DNA from: Syntrophales bacterium
GTDB lineage: Bacteria > Desulfobacterota > Syntrophia > Syntrophales > JADFWA01
Assembly: GCA_030655775.1 (NCBI GenBank)
Contig: JAUSPI010000022.1
Location: 1-45,796, forward strand
Length of the DNA: 45,796 nt
Direction: 5' to 3'
Below, piece after piece: positions 32,967 to 41,617 of the stretch. The notes under the pieces are model-generated. The model was given only the letters and a program-made list of their open reading frames with translations. It searched no databases and was not told the DNA's origin. Both the position numbers and the translations under genes were made by a program. Position 1 is the stretch's first letter, and the number at the start of each line of letters is the position of its first letter.

Positions 32967-33185
32967 AAAAATCGGGGTCAGGTCTTGCTTTTTGCCATCT
33001 GCCCATTTTGCCAATCCCCCAAACAAAAAACCCCGCTTCCTTTTTCTAAGAAACGGGGTTTTATTTTCGATCACTCCACGGCTCCCTCCTGTTACAGGGA
33101 TGGGATGAAACGTACTGACTTTTAAATTGTTGTCCTACCTTCTTGAACTGATTGAAAACAATACATTCCCTAACAAAATTGTCAA
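32967..33185. repeat. 218-bp direct repeat, copy 2
   Basis: This second copy of 31854-32071 is in the same orientation and includes the AACCCCGCTT...AACGGGGTTTT hairpin (about 33030-33062), which can serve as terminator for the lipoprotein gene. It ends just upstream of the LpxA homologue. Confidence 0.9.
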
Positions 33186-33277
33186 GGGTTTTTATTGAGG
33201 TGTCAATAGCATTTCAACTGCTTTATCTTGACGCGGGGGGAATTTTACTCTATGTTTTCCTCCCAAGAGGAGAAATC

Positions 33278-34051
33278 ATGATTCATAAAACTGCGGTAAT
33301 TGGCCCCGATGTAAAGCTGGGGGAAAATATACATGTTGGCCCTTACACGGTAATCGAGGATGAAGTAACCATAGGCGATGGATGCCGTATTGGTCCCCGC
33401 GTCCATATCAACGGCTGGACCACCATAGGCAATAATGTCAAGATTCACGCAAACGTCGTTGTCGGCGATGAGCCGCAGGACTATCACTATAATGGCGAAA
33501 AGAGCTACTGCCGGGTAGGCGACAACACGATCATCCGCGAGTACGTCACCATCCATCGAGGAGAGGGGGAAGGTACGGAGACCTTAATTGGTAGCAACTG
33601 CATGCTCATGGCCTTTGTTCATGTGGGGCATAACGTCAAAATGGGCAATAACTGCACACTGGGCAATCATGCCGTACTTTCTGGTCATGTCACAGTGGAA
33701 GACCGCGCTAATCTCAGCGGTTACATCGGTGTCCACCAGTTCTCCAATGTAGGCACACTCTCAATGACGGGACCGTACTCGAAAGTAACGCATGACGTTC
33801 CTCCCTACTGTCTCGTCATTGATGGCACCGTCTTCGGTCTCAACTTCGTTGGACTGAAGCGGGCCGGCATTTCCTCCGAAACCAGAAATGCATTGAGAAA
33901 GGCGGTGCAAACCATCTTTTTTTCGAAACTTATACGAAAAGATGCGCTGGCAAAGGTGGAAGCAGAATTAGGAGAAATACCGGAGGTTGCCTATCTGATC
34001 GAATTCATTCGAAAGAGCAAACGAGGCCTGCTCCCGGGCCACCGTGACTAA
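33278..34051 (+). CDS. lpxA: Acyl-ACP--UDP-N-acetylglucosamine O-acyltransferase homologue
   Basis: The 257-residue protein is a left-handed beta-helix hexapeptide acyltransferase with the LpxA order: IHKTAVIGPDVKLGENI, VVVGDEPQDYHY (compare the IGxxPQDxKY of LpxA), FVHVGHNVKMGNN with the catalytic-type His, and HDVPPYCLVIDG, then a helical C-terminus. LpxA starts lipid A synthesis by acylating UDP-GlcNAc. It stands alone, without lpxD, fabZ or lpxB, so it may be a paralogue. ATG 33278 follows AAGAGGAG; the in-frame extension to 33152 runs back into the 218-bp repeat and is rejected. Confidence 0.85.
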   Translation: MIHKTAVIGPDVKLGENIHVGPYTVIEDEVTIGDGCRIGPRVHINGWTTIGNNVKIHANVVVGDEPQDYHYNGEKSYCRVGDNTIIREYVTIHRGEGEGTETLIGSNCMLMAFVHVGHNVKMGNNCTLGNHAVLSGHVTVEDRANLSGYIGVHQFSNVGTLSMTGPYSKVTHDVPPYCLVIDGTVFGLNFVGLKRAGISSETRNALRKAVQTIFFSKLIRKDALAKVEAELGEIPEVAYLIEFIRKSKRGLLPGHRD

Positions 34052-34310
34052 CGTAACACGATGTTGAATGATTGCTTAAGCGGGCCAAGCCTACGTTTGA
34101 CTTATTTCACTCAATAATTCTGACCGCCCTCCATGATTGTTGTTACACTTGACCTCCAAAACAAAAACCCCGCTTCCTTTTCGCTTAGTCGGGATAGGGT
34201 CAGGGAGACTGCTAATTCACTTGACACACTACTTTCCGTTCTATATTGTTTTTTACCTGAAAGGGTATGAAATTTAAAAAACATCTTTGATTTCAGGGGG
34301 GTTATTCAAA
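34052..34310. other. Gap with a scrap of the 218-bp repeat
   Basis: About 34158-34180 matches the AAAAACCCCGCTTCCTTTT core of the 218-bp repeat. TTGACACACTACTTTCCGTT (from 34221) followed by TATTGT supplies a plausible -35/-10 pair for the downstream secreted-protein gene. Confidence 0.5.
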
Positions 34311-34970
34311 ATGAGAAAAAAAGCTAAATTATTGTGTGTTCTTATATTGTCCGTAACAATATTATTTGCTGCCTTTACCTATTCTTTTGGTGACATGAAA
34401 GTTTTCTTAAAGGATGGTCGTGTAGTCAACGTTCCCCTCAACAAAGACGATATTCTGAGTATTTCTTTTGAAGAAGCTCCGCAATCGGTCTTGGGTATTA
34501 ACTGGAATTTTGAATTGGGCAATCTTGACGGCTGGAAAAGTACAGGGAATGCCTTTAATACTCAGCCTACTTATGGGGACAATCCCACAGCACGTCACCG
34601 GGGTCAACCGTCGCACCACCAGGGTAACTTTTGGATTGGTGGATTTGAGAATCGCCCTGCCCCGTTTGATCCTCCCGGAAGGATACAGGGTGATGGACCC
34701 CAGGGAACTCTTACTTCCGAACCCTTCACTATAACCGGACCAACAATCAGTTTTCTGATTGGCGGCGGATGTGACATTAAAACTGAAAGGGTGGAACTCA
34801 TAATTGATGGACAAGTTGTTTTGCAAGCTACGGGAAAATGCACAGAGACAATGGAACAATTAAGGTGGGATGTGTCTCAGTACATAGGAAGAACTGCCCA
34901 GATTAGGATTATAGATGCTTCAAGCGGTGGATGGGGCCATATCAACTTTGATGATTTAAAATTAGAATAA
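34311..34970 (+). CDS. Secreted protein with lectin-like beta-sandwich
   Basis: The 219-residue protein from ATG 34311 has a Sec signal peptide (basic MRKKAKLLCVL, hydrophobic core, likely cleavage after YSFG or nearby). Its mature part contains NFELGNLDGWKSTGNAF, GQPSHHQGNFWIGG, LTSEPFTITGPTISFLIGGG and a closing GWGHINFDDLKLE. This pattern resembles the jelly-roll C-terminal module seen beside GH32 and other carbohydrate-active domains. No catalytic domain is present. The upstream in-frame start at 34287 is less likely because GGGGGG precedes ATG 34311. Confidence 0.75.
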   Translation: MRKKAKLLCVLILSVTILFAAFTYSFGDMKVFLKDGRVVNVPLNKDDILSISFEEAPQSVLGINWNFELGNLDGWKSTGNAFNTQPTYGDNPTARHRGQPSHHQGNFWIGGFENRPAPFDPPGRIQGDGPQGTLTSEPFTITGPTISFLIGGGCDIKTERVELIIDGQVVLQATGKCTETMEQLRWDVSQYIGRTAQIRIIDASSGGWGHINFDDLKLE

Positions 34971-35130
34971 TGTGAAATAGCTCAAGATACTTTCCCATAA
35001 GGAGGCGGTACGGGGCTTAGTTCCGTTGGGGATACAAATTTAAGGGCGCTGGGGATTATGTCGGACTCCATTTGCGGGTCAGCAACAGAGCGTCGAGGGC
35101 AATAAAAAACAAGTCTTGATCCTTTCTGTT

Positions 35131-35955
35131 ATGCGTATGATATGGTCAATAATTTCAATAGCCGTTTTGTCGTATTTAGGCCTTATGGGCGTTATTTTTG
35201 TCGCACAACCCGGCTTTATTTACTTTCCGGAGAAGGCCTTTTTCGAAACGCCTGACCAGACGGGGCTTTCATACGAAGACGTCTCTTTCGAAACCGTTGA
35301 TAATGTAAAGCTTTCCGGCTGGTTTATCCCCGCTGAAAAACCGCGTGGGGTTGTTCTCTTTTTCCACGGCAATGCGGGCAATATCTCCCACCGTATGGCT
35401 TCGATCCATATTTTCCACCGTCTCGGTTTCAGCACGTTTATTTTTGATTACCGGGGCTACGGAAAAAGCGAGGGGAAACCCACCGAAAAGGGAACCTATC
35501 TGGATGCCGAGGCGGCGTGGCTCTACCTGACTGAGGAGCTGCACGTCCCCCCGGAAGAAATCATCTTCTTTGGTCGGTCGCTCGGCGGGGCAATTGCCGC
35601 ACGGCTCGCACAGAATTACACTCCGAAAGCACTTCTCATTGAGTCCACGTTCACCTCCGTCCCTGATATAGCGGCTGACATCTATCCGTTTCTGCCGGTT
35701 AGACTGCTCTCACGCTTTGACTACAACGCCGGCGAATATATAAGACGGGTCAATTGTCCCATCCTTGTCATACACAGCGTAAACGACGACATCATACCCT
35801 TCAGTCACGGCCGTCAATTATTCGAAGCGGCACAGGAACCGAAGGAATTTCTCGAAATTACAGGCACCCACAACGAGGGATTTATGACATCGGGAAAACG
35901 TTATGAAGAGGGTCTCGATGCCTTTATCTCCCGACATCCTGGAACTAAGTTTTAA
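35131..35955 (+). CDS. Membrane-anchored alpha/beta hydrolase (BEM46/ABHD-like)
   Basis: The 274-residue protein from ATG 35131 has one N-terminal transmembrane helix (MIWSIISIAVLSYLGLMGVI) and a serine hydrolase fold: oxyanion region FFHGNAGN, FDYRGYGKSEG, nucleophile elbow FFGRSLGGA (Ser in GRSLG), acid in HSVNDDIIP and His in TGTHNEGF. The substrate is unknown; relatives are thioesterases or lipases. No strong ribosome site is visible; a TTG at 35116 is an alternative start. Confidence 0.9.
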   Translation: MRMIWSIISIAVLSYLGLMGVIFVAQPGFIYFPEKAFFETPDQTGLSYEDVSFETVDNVKLSGWFIPAEKPRGVVLFFHGNAGNISHRMASIHIFHRLGFSTFIFDYRGYGKSEGKPTEKGTYLDAEAAWLYLTEELHVPPEEIIFFGRSLGGAIAARLAQNYTPKALLIESTFTSVPDIAADIYPFLPVRLLSRFDYNAGEYIRRVNCPILVIHSVNDDIIPFSHGRQLFEAAQEPKEFLEITGTHNEGFMTSGKRYEEGLDAFISRHPGTKF

Positions 35956-36126
35956 AGTTCGCACCTTCAGTCAAATCGCTGTTGCATGTTTTTAACATTA
36001 AGTCCATGATACCGTTACAATACAGCATACCTAATTAAGGCTCATCATAAAAAATATTTGTCCACACAGCTTACAAGCAGTAAAGTACAATAGTATAGTA
36101 ATTTAATTACTAAGGCGGAGACAATC

Positions 36127-36219
36127 ATGTCGGTTGTATGGGAAAAGGGTTGCCGGCAGGCTGACGCAGGACAAACCGTTTCTCACGAAGAAGCTAAAAA
36201 GCGGCTCCACTTGGCTTAA
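36127..36219 (+). CDS. 30-residue antitoxin-tail-like micro-ORF
   Basis: ATG 36127 follows AAGGCGGAG and opens 30 codons reading MSVVWEKGCRQADAGQTVSH and EEAKKRLHLA. The segment AGxTVSHEEAKKRL is typical of the C-terminal helix of small antitoxins, but the DNA-binding part is missing. It may be a truncated antitoxin or a real short peptide in tandem with the next gene 23 bp downstream. Confidence 0.45.
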   Translation: MSVVWEKGCRQADAGQTVSHEEAKKRLHLA

Positions 36220-36242
36220 CCATTATCTTTTGAGAGGATGTT

Positions 36243-36689
36243 ATGGAAATCAACTTTACAAAAAAAGAGTATCGGGCTCTGTTGGATATTCTGACAATTG
36301 CCGATTGGGTTCTTAACGCAAACAAAGTGGAAAAAGATCCCGAAACAGAAGAATATAGATTGCTGGAACATAAATTATTTTCCCATGCAGAGAAGATGGG
36401 TTTTGAAAACCTTATTGAATATGATCCTAAACTCGAACGTTACTTCCCGACACAAGAATATGATGAAACAAGTAAGGCAATGGATTTCATAGATGAATTT
36501 GAAAATGATTCATTTTGGGAAGAATTAATACATCGTCTGGTTGAAAGAGACATAGTAAAACAAGAAGGCGGAATTGAAAATGTTGTGAAACTGTCCCTGG
36601 AAGAACGGCTAACAAAAGAAGCACCATTAGAGGAAATGTATGCTAAAGAACTTGAAATTAACGGACTAAATAACCTCAAAATCGATTGA
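36243..36689 (+). CDS. Conserved-looking acidic protein, function unknown
   Basis: I do not recognise this 148-residue protein. It is soluble, acidic and probably helical, beginning MEINFTKKEYRALLDILTIA, with no cysteine pairs, signal peptide or enzymatic motif. A GAGAGGATGTT site precedes ATG 36243. It follows the micro-ORF and precedes mqnD by 55 bp, and may be co-transcribed with either. Confidence 0.75.
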   Translation: MEINFTKKEYRALLDILTIADWVLNANKVEKDPETEEYRLLEHKLFSHAEKMGFENLIEYDPKLERYFPTQEYDETSKAMDFIDEFENDSFWEELIHRLVERDIVKQEGGIENVVKLSLEERLTKEAPLEEMYAKELEINGLNNLKID

Positions 36690-36744
36690 GTAAGTATAAC
36701 AACTGAACACAAATATATCATAATAAGGAGTTTGCAGATAAAAA

Positions 36745-37563
36745 ATGAGGAAACTGAGCGTTGCACACACACCGGATGCGGACGACGCATTTATGTTCTA
36801 TGGGATGGTAAGCGGGAAGGTCGCAAAAAATTTTGAAATTATCAATGTTATTGAAGATATAGAAACGCTGAACCGGAAGGCATTTAACGCTGAAAATGAT
36901 GTCACCGCTCTCTCAGCCCATGCCTATGCATTTCTTAGTGAGAAATATCGAATTCTGTCTACCGGCGCAAGCATAGGTGATGGATATGGCCCGATAATAG
37001 TTGCCAAAAAGGATATGACAATCGAAGGCAAAAAAATAGCAATTCCAGGAAAACTTACATCGGCAAATCTCCTGCTTATGCTGGCATGTGATGACTTTCA
37101 GCCTGTTGAAATGAAATTTGATGAGATTATCGGAGCGGTGCAGAAGGGAGAGGTTGATGCCGGGCTTCTTATCCATGAAGGACAGATAACCTATTCTCAG
37201 CACAATCTTGTAAAAGTCTTCGATCTCTGGGATTGGTGGTATGAAAAAACGGGTTTACCAATGCCACTTGGCATCAATACAATTAAAAGGGATATCCCGG
37301 AAGATCTTCAGCGGAATTTTCTCGGGGTTATGCGTGAAAGCACAAAATATGCCCTGGAGAATGTTGATGAGGCTATGCAGTATGCAATGCAGTATTCACG
37401 GGGAATGGATGAGAAGCTTATAACAGAATTCGCACTGATGTATGTAAATGACTATACGTATGAAATGCCTGAAACGGTTAGAAAAGCACTCGACACACTT
37501 TACAAGATGGGTGAGGAGAAAGGTTTTTTTGAAATGCCCCCACTGGACATTCTTTATCCGTAA
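36745..37563 (+). CDS. mqnD: 1,4-dihydroxy-6-naphthoate synthase of the futalosine pathway
   Basis: The 272-residue periplasmic-binding-protein-like enzyme begins LSVAHTPDADDAFMFYGMVS and contains IETLNRKAF, GDGYGPIIVAKK and LLIHEGQITYSQ, motifs of MqnD, which converts cyclic dehypoxanthine futalosine to dihydroxynaphthoate. The other futalosine genes, mqnE, mqnA and mqnC, lie 5 kb away on the opposite strand. The last 44 bp of the coding sequence (37516-37559) are duplicated beside mqnC at 42532-42575, so this gene was once adjacent and convergent to mqnC. It now ends DILYP and a stop; the remnant ends DILYPQG and a stop. Confidence 0.95.
   Translation: MRKLSVAHTPDADDAFMFYGMVSGKVAKNFEIINVIEDIETLNRKAFNAENDVTALSAHAYAFLSEKYRILSTGASIGDGYGPIIVAKKDMTIEGKKIAIPGKLTSANLLLMLACDDFQPVEMKFDEIIGAVQKGEVDAGLLIHEGQITYSQHNLVKVFDLWDWWYEKTGLPMPLGINTIKRDIPEDLQRNFLGVMRESTKYALENVDEAMQYAMQYSRGMDEKLITEFALMYVNDYTYEMPETVRKALDTLYKMGEEKGFFEMPPLDILYP
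37516..37559 (+). repeat. 44-bp direct repeat in the mqnD 3' end, left copy
   Basis: This segment (start GAGAAAGG, end TTCTTTATCC) matches 42532-42575 at 43 of 44 positions; the single difference is T at 37524 against C at 42540. The two copies are in direct orientation and bound the 5-kb insert. Confidence 0.95.
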
Positions 37564-38007
37564 TAGAAAAATAAATAAAGGGAAGAACGGCACTAAGGAT
37601 CGTCTCATTCTACTAAATTGTCAGAAGACTAATTTGAGTTGACAGTTTGATAGAAAAGGTAGTCAGATTGGAAAAATGTGAACCCGTCCCCAAGATTTCA
37701 CTTACCTAATTTGAGCCTGTTCAATACTTATAATATGTGTAAATACAGCCAGTTACAAGGGCATAAAACAAAAGTTAACCCAAATTTATTGCGTTTCCGG
37801 AGGGCAACCCTCGGAAACTGACTGTTTTGAAAAAAGTTAACCCAAAATATCAACACTTGCTGCCCTTTGAAATTAAGGAATATTTGGAAATTCCCTTTAA
37901 ATATCAATTTGTTTGTACTTTTTCTCAGTATTGAACAGCATTATTGCAACAGATATTGATTTTATGGTCTGTTTAGATTCCGCTACAGTTTCTTTGCACG
38001 CTAAATC
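37564..38007. other. Gene-free, structured gap at the left end of the insert
   Basis: No coding frame is apparent. Features seen are: TTGAGCCTGTTCAATA (37711-37726), whose exact reverse complement is at 38013-38028; a hairpin GTTTCCGGAGGG-CAA-CCCTCGGAAAC (37793-37818); and a 13-bp direct repeat AAAAGTTAACCCA at 37770-37782 and 37832-37844 flanking that hairpin. This looks like a small non-coding element of about 320 bp with 16-bp inverted ends. Confidence 0.7.
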
Positions 38008-39051
38008 TTAATTATTGAACAGGCTCAATTTACATAATTGACAGCCAGGATAACACGAGGGGCAGAGCAGATGCATCTCATTACAGAGATAAAAGCTGAG
38101 AACCGGTTGATGGCAGCTTGTACAGATAAGATGCTCCAGCCTGTTATTTATCGGATTCAAGGGTATTTCTATAGGTATCTTGTTTTTACGTTGCTGCAGA
38201 TCCACCCGGAGAACTACAGCCGTCATAAAGATGCGAAGAATATTAATCGGCTCTATCAGAATTTCCATGGCATATTTGTCACGAGCATCACTGATTTTTT
38301 TGCGATATTCTATCTTTGTTGCCTCCAACCGGGACAGCCTCCTGTCAATATCCTCTTTTTTAAGTCCCTTCTTCTTCAGGGTTTTCTCTATCTCTCTGGC
38401 GATCGTACCATAATATTCCTGAAGCCTTTTCAGGTCACGATTAAGCCGTCTATTTAAACTTTTCAAAAAATCCTGATATTCAAGGAGCGCCAGTCTGCCG
38501 GTTATCTCTCTCCCTTTTTCCAGAGACGTTGCTATGTCCGAAGTCCTTTGATCAGGGAGATCGTCCGAAGCGTTTTCCAGTTCACCTTTCAATTTTTCCT
38601 CTATTTCCAATGGGACAGTACCCGTATGTTCATTGAGTACTACAGTTAGAACACGCTCTGTTTTTGTATCTGAAACAGCGCTGACCCTGAAATTCATCAA
38701 CAGATAGCTGAGCTGTTTTATTTCATGATCCACGAAACGGAAGATGCCATTTTGAACAACCAGATTGTCTGTGAGAAGTTTTTCCGGATACTTGATGCGG
38801 GGCTTCAAATGGGGAAGTGATACGGCTGCAAATAATCCTCTCGAAGAAACCAGAGGTCCCAGGGAATCGACAAAGTCACTTTCATAATGATTCCCCTCTC
38901 CACCCTGAAATGCAAAGGTTTCCATCTCACCAACGGAAAGCACCTCCTGAAGTTCTTTGGGAAAGAGTACCTGTACAGTGTTATCAACAGTTGTTTCAAC
39001 GAGACAACCGCGTCTTTGAAGGATTTTTGCAACCAGGTTCTGAAGATCCAT
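38008..39051 (-). CDS. Coiled-coil protein with C-terminal zinc ribbon, SNF2 partner
   Basis: I do not recognise the family of this 347-residue protein. The N-terminal half is mixed alpha/beta. Residues about 195-265 are a charged coiled coil (RRLNRDLKRLQEYYGTIARE). The end is cysteine-rich, with CTSC, a lone Cys, CPSC and CQLC pairs suggesting one or two zinc ribbons. ATG 39051 follows AAGGA and lies 6 bp after the helicase stop, so the two are co-transcribed. The last codons and stop lie in one arm of a 16-bp inverted repeat, so the original 3' end may have been altered by an insertion. A role as a DNA- or target-recognition partner of the helicase is inference. Confidence 0.8.
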   Translation of the reverse strand: MDLQNLVAKILQRRGCLVETTVDNTVQVLFPKELQEVLSVGEMETFAFQGGEGNHYESDFVDSLGPLVSSRGLFAAVSLPHLKPRIKYPEKLLTDNLVVQNGIFRFVDHEIKQLSYLLMNFRVSAVSDTKTERVLTVVLNEHTGTVPLEIEEKLKGELENASDDLPDQRTSDIATSLEKGREITGRLALLEYQDFLKSLNRRLNRDLKRLQEYYGTIAREIEKTLKKKGLKKEDIDRRLSRLEATKIEYRKKISDARDKYAMEILIEPINILRIFMTAVVLRVDLQQRKNKIPIEIPLNPINNRLEHLICTSCHQPVLSFYLCNEMHLLCPSCYPGCQLCKLSLFNN

Positions 39052-39057
39052 CAATCC

Positions 39058-41427
39058 TTAAACCTCATAATCTTCACCAAAGATGATTTCATCCAGTTCT
39101 TTGGTCTTTTCATATGTCTTCTTGGCCGCTACGATGTCCTCACCCAGCCTGTCAAAGTTTGCCTTAAGTTCTGAATCATCTTTTGAACTGACCCATAGGT
39201 TCATGACAATGTTGCTGAAATCATTATCTAATTTGAGGTTGCCGAGAATAGTATCAATCTCTCCTATAACAAGCTCAAACATATTGAGCTTGTCATGCAG
39301 TATTCTCATCATGTAATCCTCAATACTTCCCGACATACAGAGATTGAAAACATAGACGTCGCGCTTCTGGCCGATGCGGTGTAATCTCCCTATCCTCTGC
39401 TCCAGACGCATGGGGTTCCAGGGGAGATCATAGTTGATCAGGGTATTGCAAAACTGGAGGTTTCGACCCTCTCCCCCAGTCTCAGTACTGAGAAGGATGG
39501 GGATATCATCACGAAATGCCGAGATGGATATATCCTTCTCTCGAGGTGTCATGTTTCCACTGAACACTGCAAAAGGATAACCCATGTTACGCAGCAGGCC
39601 GCTCAAATACTCAAGCGTCTTTACATATCTAACAAAGATTATCTTTTTATCTTCATTCTTCCTGATGAGTTGTGTGAGCTGATTCCCTTTGGATGAATCA
39701 TGGTTAATCTCTCTGATCCTGGAAATAATATTCGACAGATGCTTGCGATCACCTGAACGCAGATTGGTATTCTTATCTAATAGATTCTTGATGGATTTCT
39801 CGAGGGCAAGGGGGGAACTTCCGGCAGCCATTTGAAGATTGGTGATTGTAAATTGTTCCCGGCCCCATTTTTCACTGGGAAAGCTTCTTATAAAACTACT
39901 TGTTTCCTGATACACTTCTTTTTCTATGGGCAGCGGTTCCACATAAAAGGTGGTCGCAAAACGTTTTGGCAGTCTCACATCAACCAGCGAGCGGGTATTG
40001 CGGATCATAACATCCCGCAGGAGTTTCCTTAACTTTTCAGGATTATTCGGCACCCTGAGATTCCCCCCTTTTATATACTCCTTCTTGAATTCCGTTTCGG
40101 TGCTGAGGGTTCCCGGTCTGAGAAGGGTAATCAGATTATAAAGTTCGAGGAGATTATTCTGGACAGGGGTTGCACTCAAAAGAAAAATGAACTTCTTCTT
40201 TATGGAGTTGACCAGTTTGTAATTCAGCGTTCTCTTGTTACGCAGGTAATGTGCCTCATCAACGATCAGCAGATCATAGTCTATAGAGGCAATTGTATCA
40301 AAATTTCTCCGGGACTTGGCTGTATTGATAGACGCAACAACGCAATCCTGCCTGTGCCAGAAATCATGAGTGCTCTCACGGTAAAGAATGTCATCCGTTG
40401 TCGAAAACTCAAGGTTAAATTTGGTTCGCATCTCTTCCTGCCATTGAGAAACCAGGGAAGGGGGAGTTAGAATGAGCACCTTCTTTATCATTCCTCTCAT
40501 GGTGTACTCTTTCAGGAGCATGCCGGCCTCAATGGTCTTTCCCAGACCTACCTCGTCAGCCAATAACACCCTTCCTCGAAACCGCTTAAGCACGTTAGAT
40601 ACAGTTTCAATTTGATACCAGTATTTATCAACATTTTGGAGATGTTCCAGACAGAGCAATTCGTCAAATTCTTTTACGAGGTTGAGGCGCTGAAATTGCA
40701 GAAGAAGGTTGTAGTCTTCGAATGGGTCATATTTCTTCCGGGGTATTCTTTCGGAAAAATCTCCGTCTACAGAAATTATCTTAACTTCTACGCTTTGATT
40801 GAGCAGACTCTTATCTTCGAAAGGGGAAATATCTACAGGTATATGGTCTTCCGGTGGGAGTGTTTCTTTTTTCAGAGACCCCCGCTTGTGTGGTTCAATT
40901 ACAGGAGAATTTTGATTTTGTCTCTGGTACTGCAGCGCTAAACTTTTAGCATCAGCATATGATTTTAGAATCCTGGTAGATTCCTTGATCCCGTTTAATG
41001 CGTCTTTCTTAAACGAGCGCAGCCTCTGATCAAGTCGCTTCCCCTTTATCGCATCCAGAAACCCCTGAAAGGCATCAATCGCCTTTTCGTAAGACCCATG
41101 GCGTGTCAGGCTGTATCCTGTGAAGAATCTTGACTCAACATCACCGGGCCGCAGCTTCAACACACTGCGAAACAGCTCCGCCGCCCGGCCAAAGTCATCC
41201 TCATCCATACATATCTGCGCCAGAAGGTGATGAGCCATCAGGTGGTTCGGGTAACAGTTGATGGCCTTTTGCGCATAATGTCTCGCTGTCTTGAGATTGC
41301 CTTCGCTGTATTCACTGCGAGCCCACAAGTAATTATCTTCCGCTTCCCATTTTTTTGTCCGCTCAGACCTGTCAGCCCTGACCTTTTTTTCACGCTTTTT
41401 CTTTTTGAGAAACTTCTTTTCTTTCAT
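39058..41427 (-). CDS. SNF2-family helicase with N-terminal TPR domain
   Basis: The 789-residue protein has a Lys-rich start, TPR-like repeats at about residues 30-130 (AEDNYLWARSEYSEGNLKTA, then FTGYSLTRHGSYEKAIDAF), and a SNF2 ATPase: LLADEVGLGKTIEAG (291-298 core), LLIVDEAHYLRN (DEAH 390-393), LLSATPVQNN, then STETGGEGRNLQ and RLEQRIGRLHRIGQ. SNF2 enzymes of the RapA/HepA kind translocate on double-stranded DNA and remodel bound proteins. The pairing of TPR with SNF2 and a zinc-ribbon partner matches no defence system I can name; it lacks the DrmA, DrmB and DrmC proteins of DISARM. The gene lies in a segment flanked by copies of the mqnD 3' end. Confidence 0.92.
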   Translation of the reverse strand: MKEKKFLKKKKREKKVRADRSERTKKWEAEDNYLWARSEYSEGNLKTARHYAQKAINCYPNHLMAHHLLAQICMDEDDFGRAAELFRSVLKLRPGDVESRFFTGYSLTRHGSYEKAIDAFQGFLDAIKGKRLDQRLRSFKKDALNGIKESTRILKSYADAKSLALQYQRQNQNSPVIEPHKRGSLKKETLPPEDHIPVDISPFEDKSLLNQSVEVKIISVDGDFSERIPRKKYDPFEDYNLLLQFQRLNLVKEFDELLCLEHLQNVDKYWYQIETVSNVLKRFRGRVLLADEVGLGKTIEAGMLLKEYTMRGMIKKVLILTPPSLVSQWQEEMRTKFNLEFSTTDDILYRESTHDFWHRQDCVVASINTAKSRRNFDTIASIDYDLLIVDEAHYLRNKRTLNYKLVNSIKKKFIFLLSATPVQNNLLELYNLITLLRPGTLSTETEFKKEYIKGGNLRVPNNPEKLRKLLRDVMIRNTRSLVDVRLPKRFATTFYVEPLPIEKEVYQETSSFIRSFPSEKWGREQFTITNLQMAAGSSPLALEKSIKNLLDKNTNLRSGDRKHLSNIISRIREINHDSSKGNQLTQLIRKNEDKKIIFVRYVKTLEYLSGLLRNMGYPFAVFSGNMTPREKDISISAFRDDIPILLSTETGGEGRNLQFCNTLINYDLPWNPMRLEQRIGRLHRIGQKRDVYVFNLCMSGSIEDYMMRILHDKLNMFELVIGEIDTILGNLKLDNDFSNIVMNLWVSSKDDSELKANFDRLGEDIVAAKKTYEKTKELDEIIFGEDYEV

Positions 41428-41617
41428 GGCTGTTTTTTGATCGACCTGAATCTATACAGGAAGCATTTAGCAGGAGATTCACAGTATGTCAATAAGATGA
41501 GTTCGATTCCGATGATATGTGTAGTAAATGCTGATTTAATCATGTAAATTTTCCGGTAGTTATGATAATTGCTCTTGCTGTCAGGATAATCACTGCTATT
41601 TGAGCTTAAGGAGAACT

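Noticed and set aside
33152-33277. N-terminal extension of the LpxA homologue
   Set aside because: It runs back into the 218-bp repeat and lacks family character; ATG 33278 has a strong ribosome site.
38008-41427. DISARM system
   Set aside because: A SNF2 helicase is present, but no methylase, DUF1998 protein or PLD nuclease is encoded nearby.
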